Positions 6,099-9,307 of a stretch of 9,307 nt of DNA are shown piece by piece; position 1 is the first letter of the stretch; every line of letters begins with the position of its first letter. Below the pieces are notes generated by a model that worked only from the letters and a program-made list of their open reading frames with translations, searched no databases and was not told the origin of the DNA. Both the position numbers and the translations under genes were made by a program. Where the stretch lies: assembly GCA_050014895.1 (NCBI GenBank), contig JBEKCL010000142.1, forward strand, positions 1 through 9,307, given 5' to 3'. Source of the DNA: JAFGLP01 sp050014895. Lineage in GTDB: Bacteria; Chloroflexota; Dehalococcoidia; GIF9; UBA5629.

Positions 6099-6857
6099 AT
6101 GCTATACTTTGGATATCAGATAAATGCAACCGCACAATTTGGGGAGTATCTAACAACGGCCGCAAGAAGCACACGGATAGCGCTTGGCATAATGGCCCGG
6201 TACCCGAGGGCAGGCGATACTAAGACGCGTTTAGCCGTAGCCCTGGGTCAAAATCAGGCAGCAGATTTCTACAGCATCTGCGCTCGCACCATTTTCTGCG
6301 AAATGCGACAGGCCCCGGCTCCTGTGACTAAATATATTTTCTTTACCGGAAGTAGCAATTTGAATAAAGTCGGCCAATGGACCGGGGATGGATTCGGTCT
6401 CTTACCTCAGGCCGGAAAAGATTTGGGCAGTCGGCTGGCAAACTCTTTCTCTAAACTATTTTCAGCAGGCATAAGCAAAGCAGTCCTGATTGCCAGCGAT
6501 GTTCCAGATATATCCGTGACTATCATAGATGAGGCATTATCGGCTCTGGAATCGCATGATATTGTCCTGGGACCCTCACACGATGGCGGCTATTATTTGA
6601 TCGGCATGAAAAAGCTTACTAAGGCGCTTTTTACCGGGATTAGCTGGGGATCAGAAGAGGTATTGCAGCAAACGCTGGTCAGGGCAGCGAAATCCAATCT
6701 AAGCTTATATCTGCTTCCGACGCTCATAGATATTGACAGCATAGAAGATCTCAGGCTGTGGCTGGCTATGGCGGGAACAAAAGCGCTGGAGCTACGAGAA
6801 TACGTCAGGAACATCAATCCTGACCTGTTTTGCAGCGCTGTCGACTATCAAATATAG
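6099..6857 (+). CDS. rSAM/selenodomain-associated transferase 1 (DUF2064, GT-A/CofC-like)
   Basis: This is a GT-A-fold, nucleotide-sugar or nucleotidyl transferase-like protein of the DUF2064 family, the group recurrently found beside radical SAM/Cys-rich (ArsS-like) genes. In the 252-residue version, MARYPRAGDTKTRLA (32-46) is the nucleotide-binding loop, SDVPD (133-137) is the metal-site DxxD equivalent, GPSHDGGYYLIG (158-169) is the family's most characteristic block, and SWGSEEVL and DIDSIEDL follow near the C-terminus. The true substrate of the family is unknown. The start is unsettled: the family normally begins at the strand before MARYPRAG, yet the only in-frame starts upstream are ATG 6099 and TTG 6039, neither with a proper ribosome site; ATG 6192 falls inside the first strand. 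ATG 6099 is taken, leaving an unusual N-terminal extension of about 25 residues. Its stop is 30 bases before the next gene on the same strand. Confidence 0.82.
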   Translation: MLYFGYQINATAQFGEYLTTAARSTRIALGIMARYPRAGDTKTRLAVALGQNQAADFYSICARTIFCEMRQAPAPVTKYIFFTGSSNLNKVGQWTGDGFGLLPQAGKDLGSRLANSFSKLFSAGISKAVLIASDVPDISVTIIDEALSALESHDIVLGPSHDGGYYLIGMKKLTKALFTGISWGSEEVLQQTLVRAAKSNLSLYLLPTLIDIDSIEDLRLWLAMAGTKALELREYVRNINPDLFCSAVDYQI

Positions 6858-6874
6858 TATATCAAGAAGTAACT

Positions 6875-6881
6875 TAAGGAG
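6875..6881 (+). promoter_or_regulatory. Shine-Dalgarno site for the AhpD-like gene
   Basis: TAAGGAG ends 6 bases before ATG 6888, a near-ideal ribosome site. Together with the 30-base gap from the preceding stop it supports operon expression and fixes the start of this short gene. Confidence 0.7.
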
Positions 6882-6887
6882 ACGGGT

Positions 6888-7220
6888 ATGAGCTATTATG
6901 AGCCACAGGATCTTAAACACTTTAGCGATGTAGGTGATTTTCGCAAAGATTTGGCAGATAAGTTTTTCGACTATTATGGCGCCAGCACTTCAGTAGATGG
7001 CGCTTTAACTGTGAGAGAAAAGGCATTAATCGGCCTGGCCGTATCATTTGCGAGGGAATGCCCGTATTGCATTGATGCTTTCACTACTAAATGTCTTGAA
7101 TCCGGGGCTAATCCCGAACAAATGACCGAGGCAATACACGTGGCAAGCGCAGTGGGAGGTGCCGCCATACTTGTACTGGGTGTCCAGATGAACAACTCGA
7201 TGAAACGTAGCGGAGTATAA
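6888..7220 (+). CDS. AhpD/carboxymuconolactone decarboxylase-like protein, arsenosugar-cluster type
   Basis: This is a small all-alpha protein of 110 residues of the AhpD/CMD fold, in the subgroup named for its place beside arsenosugar radical SAM genes ('arsenosugar biosynthesis-associated peroxidase-like'). The redox pair is CPYC (C58, C61) followed by IDAFTTKCLESGA. Classical AhpD has a His four residues after the second Cys; here that place is Phe/Thr, which I recall as usual in this subgroup. Other family blocks are EPQDLKHF near the N-terminus, FFDYYGA (26-32), LTVREKALIGLAVSFA (40-55), and MTEAIHVASAVGGAA. A thiol-disulfide or peroxidase-like job, perhaps protecting the oxygen-sensitive radical SAM partner or handling a thiol intermediate, is inferred. 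The radical SAM gene starts 20 bases downstream. Confidence 0.85.
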   Translation: MSYYEPQDLKHFSDVGDFRKDLADKFFDYYGASTSVDGALTVREKALIGLAVSFARECPYCIDAFTTKCLESGANPEQMTEAIHVASAVGGAAILVLGVQMNNSMKRSGV

Positions 7221-7240
7221 AAATTCGGGGACAATTTCAA

Positions 7241-8269
7241 ATGAGTGTTCTTGGCAGCAATAATCCACCACCAGCACTACCTGACAATAACGCGGACGGA
7301 CTTAACTTCGTGTCCATGCTCGAGAAACATGGGTTGCAGTTGACGCCTGTATCTATCCGGACAATGCAGGTAAATATAACCAGGCAGTGCAATCAGGCGT
7401 GCACTCATTGCCATGTAGACGCGTCGCCTCAAAGAAGCGAAAGCATGTCACCTGCCATTATCGAAAAATGTCTGGAAATTCTCGGCGCATACAAAGAAAT
7501 CGAGATTCTGGATATTACAGGGGGGGCTCCCGAGTTACACCCCGGCTTTTTCAGTATGGTGCGACAGGCAAGGAATCTAAAAAAGAAGGTCATGGTCCGC
7601 CACAATTTGACCATCCTTTTCGACAAAAATTATTCAAACTCTATAAAAGCGGATGCCCTTCCAGCGTTCTTTGCAGAAAACCAGGTTGAGATTATAGCAT
7701 CACTTCCATACTATCAGAAATATTTCACAGATAGGCAGAGGGGACCGGGAGTTTTTAATAAAAGCGTAGCTGCAATCAAGCTCCTGAACAATGTCGGCTA
7801 CGGGAAAGATGATAATCTGGTATTGAATTTAGTCTATAACCCGGCTGGAGCTTTCTTGCCAGCCGGGCAGGGAGCGTTGGAAAAGGATTTTAAACATGAG
7901 CTTTCGCAACATCACGGGCTGACTTTCAATCATCTCTACACGATAACTAACATGCCGATAAACAGGTTTAAAAATCAGTTGGAGTATGCTGGGATTTACG
8001 AAGATTACCTGCATAAACTTAGCAGCAGTTTCAATCCTGTGGCCGCAGAAAATGTAATGTGCCGAAATCAGGTCAGCATCGGATATGACGGTAGGTTATA
8101 TGATTGCGATTTTAATCAAATGCTGGAACTGCAGAGCCTTCAAGATGAGCCGGCCACGATATTCAATTTTAGCTATGACCATTTTCTAAAGCGCCGCATT
8201 ATTTTCGGTACTCATTGCTACGGTTGCACTGCGGGCGCCGGCAGCAGTTGCGGCGGCGCCACTACATAG
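7241..8269 (+). CDS. arsS-like: ArsS-like radical SAM protein with DUF3641 Cys-rich C-terminal domain
   Basis: This radical SAM enzyme has 342 residues. CNQACTHC gives the cluster-binding Cys at C50, C54 and C57, and TGGAPEL is the SAM-binding glycine motif. NLVYNPAG and YTITNMPINRF are characteristic of the family. The C-terminal DUF3641 part has CRNQVSIGYDGRLYDCDFNQML (C274, C289) and ends HCYGCTAGAGSSCGG (C326, C329, C337), probably for an auxiliary iron-sulfur cluster. In cyanobacteria ArsS uses SAM to build the dimethylarsinoyl sugar after ArsM methylates arsenic. Some relatives carry selenocysteine in the Cys-rich part; here there is no in-frame TGA and all positions are Cys. Two positions I recall as Cys in canonical ArsS are different: RHNLT (usually RCNLT) and SLPYY (usually SLPCY). 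GGGGA at 7227-7231 is a fair ribosome site. The 3' end overlaps the opposite gene by 8 bases. Family is secure; the substrate is not. Confidence 0.88.
   Translation: MSVLGSNNPPPALPDNNADGLNFVSMLEKHGLQLTPVSIRTMQVNITRQCNQACTHCHVDASPQRSESMSPAIIEKCLEILGAYKEIEILDITGGAPELHPGFFSMVRQARNLKKKVMVRHNLTILFDKNYSNSIKADALPAFFAENQVEIIASLPYYQKYFTDRQRGPGVFNKSVAAIKLLNNVGYGKDDNLVLNLVYNPAGAFLPAGQGALEKDFKHELSQHHGLTFNHLYTITNMPINRFKNQLEYAGIYEDYLHKLSSSFNPVAAENVMCRNQVSIGYDGRLYDCDFNQMLELQSLQDEPATIFNFSYDHFLKRRIIFGTHCYGCTAGAGSSCGGATT
8234..8260. repeat. GC-rich inverted repeat in the last codons of the radical SAM gene
   Basis: GGCGCCG (8234-8240) and CGGCGCC (8254-8260) form a perfect 7-bp stem with a 13-base loop, ending 6 bases before the TAG stop. 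It encodes the conserved AGAGSSCGGA tail, so it may be a by-product of GC-rich Gly/Ala codons, but it is far more GC-rich than its surroundings and could slow or stop transcription. No T-run follows. Confidence 0.4.
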
Positions 8270-9307
8270 AATCATCTTGCTTTGCAACGCAGTCAGCCTC
8301 CTTAACCGGTAATACTTGAGCTCTTTTAGTGAGTATTTCGCAAATTATCCATATACCTAGTAAAACGTATTCAATAGCCACCAGCCATAAATTTTCAGAG
8401 TAGGGTAAAGTTTGATAGGCGGAATAACTTAGGGCTATCAACAGCGACCAGGCCACAGCATATTTATAACGGCTAAATACCGATATAGCAATAAGCGGTG
8501 TTAAGTACCATGGATGGACTGTAGTAGCAAAGAGCAGATAGACCGTCGCACAAAACAACATGTGAGAGAACAGAGATGTCCACGTTAGCATCTTTTCCCG
8601 ATAGGAAATGATGATTATGGCCAGTAATGAAATAATGGCAAGAAAAATCCCTGAAAAAACTATAACATTGTAGCCCGTGATCCAATAACCTATCCACCTG
8701 GCTATGTAGTAAATGCTTGCATTGAATTCAAATACCTTAAAATACAGAGAAAGGCCTGTGAAAAAATGGGAGATGGACTGAAGGCTGATGAAAGGTAGAA
8801 ACAGCAGTATCGTTGCGGCGCCTGCAATAGCAAAATATTTCAGACTTTTAACCAGCCCCAGTCTTTTAATTAAAAGGGGCAGAAATATCAAAGGAACCAG
8901 TTTGGCTCCTACAGCCAGGCCGATAGACAGGGACGATAAAATTTGTCTATCCCGCATCAGCAGGTAGATGGCCATCAGGAGAAAGAAAATCATGAAGGCT
9001 TCGGGGTGCAAATTTCCGGTGAGTTCAATGATGACCAGAGGATTGAATGCATAAATCAGTATATTGTTTACAGGAGCGTTTAGTTGTCTGGCTATCTTAT
9101 ATAGAAGTGCCATGCTGCCGCATTCGCTCAGAAGCACAAAGATGCGAATCATGACGACATTCCAGAATATATCAGCGCCAAATATTTTGGCAGTGAGCCC
9201 GAAGATATACTGGCATACCGGCGGATAAACGGAGTAGTAATCGGGTGAGTTGAGCCTAGCATATAGAGATAGACTGGTACCCGATACGGACAGAGTTCCA
9301 TGCATGT
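8262..9307 (-). CDS. Polytopic membrane glycosyltransferase, GT-C / DUF2029 (GT87)-like, N-terminus off the window
   Basis: The visible part has about 347 residues, mostly membrane spans: roughly 46-70, 81-117, 127-146, 154-173, 196-234, 243-277, 281-297 and 306-325 (some of these are two helices). Motifs fit polyprenyl-phosphate-sugar-dependent GT-C enzymes: SVYPPVCQYIF (25-35), NPLVIIELTGNLHPEAF (88-104), LAVGAKLVPLIFLPLL (130-145) and TVHPWYLTPL (262-271). They usually add mannose or another sugar to lipid-linked or surface glycans on the outer side of the membrane. The ATG at 9303-9305 is probably internal: the first membrane helix and the acidic catalytic loop normally come before YPP, so the gene likely continues past the right edge. 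A soluble, charged tail ends the protein. It faces the radical SAM operon tail to tail and is therefore not in the same transcript. Confidence 0.78.
   Translation of the reverse strand, partial: MHGTLSVSGTSLSLYARLNSPDYYSVYPPVCQYIFGLTAKIFGADIFWNVVMIRIFVLLSECGSMALLYKIARQLNAPVNNILIYAFNPLVIIELTGNLHPEAFMIFFLLMAIYLLMRDRQILSSLSIGLAVGAKLVPLIFLPLLIKRLGLVKSLKYFAIAGAATILLFLPFISLQSISHFFTGLSLYFKVFEFNASIYYIARWIGYWITGYNVIVFSGIFLAIISLLAIIIISYREKMLTWTSLFSHMLFCATVYLLFATTVHPWYLTPLIAISVFSRYKYAVAWSLLIALSYSAYQTLPYSENLWLVAIEYVLLGIWIICEILTKRAQVLPVKEADCVAKQDDSM

Noticed and set aside
7044..7277. Minus-strand open frames over the AhpD-like gene
   Set aside because: They are antisense to a gene with a strong ribosome site and a family-typical CPYC block.
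8200..8269. Selenocysteine (TGA recoding) in the Cys-rich tail of the radical SAM protein
   Set aside because: No in-frame TGA occurs; all expected positions are cysteine codons and the gene ends in TAG.

Overview
The window is a bacterial segment with nine essentially complete or 5'-truncated protein genes plus the tail of a tenth, densely packed. No RNA genes, insertion sequences or CRISPR arrays were seen. The largest gene-free stretch is about 230 bases (4607-4838). The mix of gene types suggests an anaerobic or subsurface bacterium of the Chloroflexota (Dehalococcoidia-like): an MshB/LmbE-type deacetylase, a CARDB lipoprotein, a hexose-kinase-type PfkB, and an arsenosugar-type radical SAM set. 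This placement is an inference from gene style and no marker gene confirms it.

Region 1 (1-2735, + strand) is a sugar-phosphate block. It begins with a C-terminal tail that may belong to an FGGY sugar kinase. A class II (zinc, fuculose-phosphate type) aldolase follows, then a PfkB kinase of the 1-phosphofructokinase/tagatose-6-phosphate kinase group. A five-bladed beta-propeller protein resembling GH43-type glycosidases, with a strong Shine-Dalgarno site, closes the block. The likely theme is release of a sugar, its phosphorylation and its cleavage to triose units. The first three genes look more GC-rich than the rest of the window.

Region 2 (2767-4606, - strand) holds a PIG-L/LmbE-family zinc deacetylase and, upstream of it on the same strand, a secreted lipoprotein with a CARDB domain and a second beta-rich domain. 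The deacetylase meets the propeller gene tail to tail. A short intergenic hairpin lies at that junction.

Region 3 (4839-8269, + strand) is the most interesting part. It is a probable four-gene operon: a MalY/PatB-type PLP enzyme (C-S lyase or aminotransferase), a GT-A-like 'rSAM/selenodomain-associated' transferase, an AhpD/CMD-like protein of the arsenosugar-associated type, and a radical SAM protein with the DUF3641 Cys-rich C-terminal domain (ArsS type). In known systems ArsS works after the arsenite methyltransferase ArsM, but no arsM is present here, and a C-S lyase heads the cluster instead. The ArsS-like protein also lacks two cysteines that I recall as conserved in characterised-type members. 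The first gene of this operon has a perfect TATAAT box 7 bases before its ATG and no ribosome binding site, suggesting a leaderless mRNA. The divergent 4607-4838 region contains two small inverted repeats that could be operators.

Region 4 (8262-9307, - strand) is a multi-membrane-span GT-C/DUF2029-like glycosyltransferase cut by the window edge. Its stop codon overlaps the radical SAM gene's stop by 8 bases, tail to tail.
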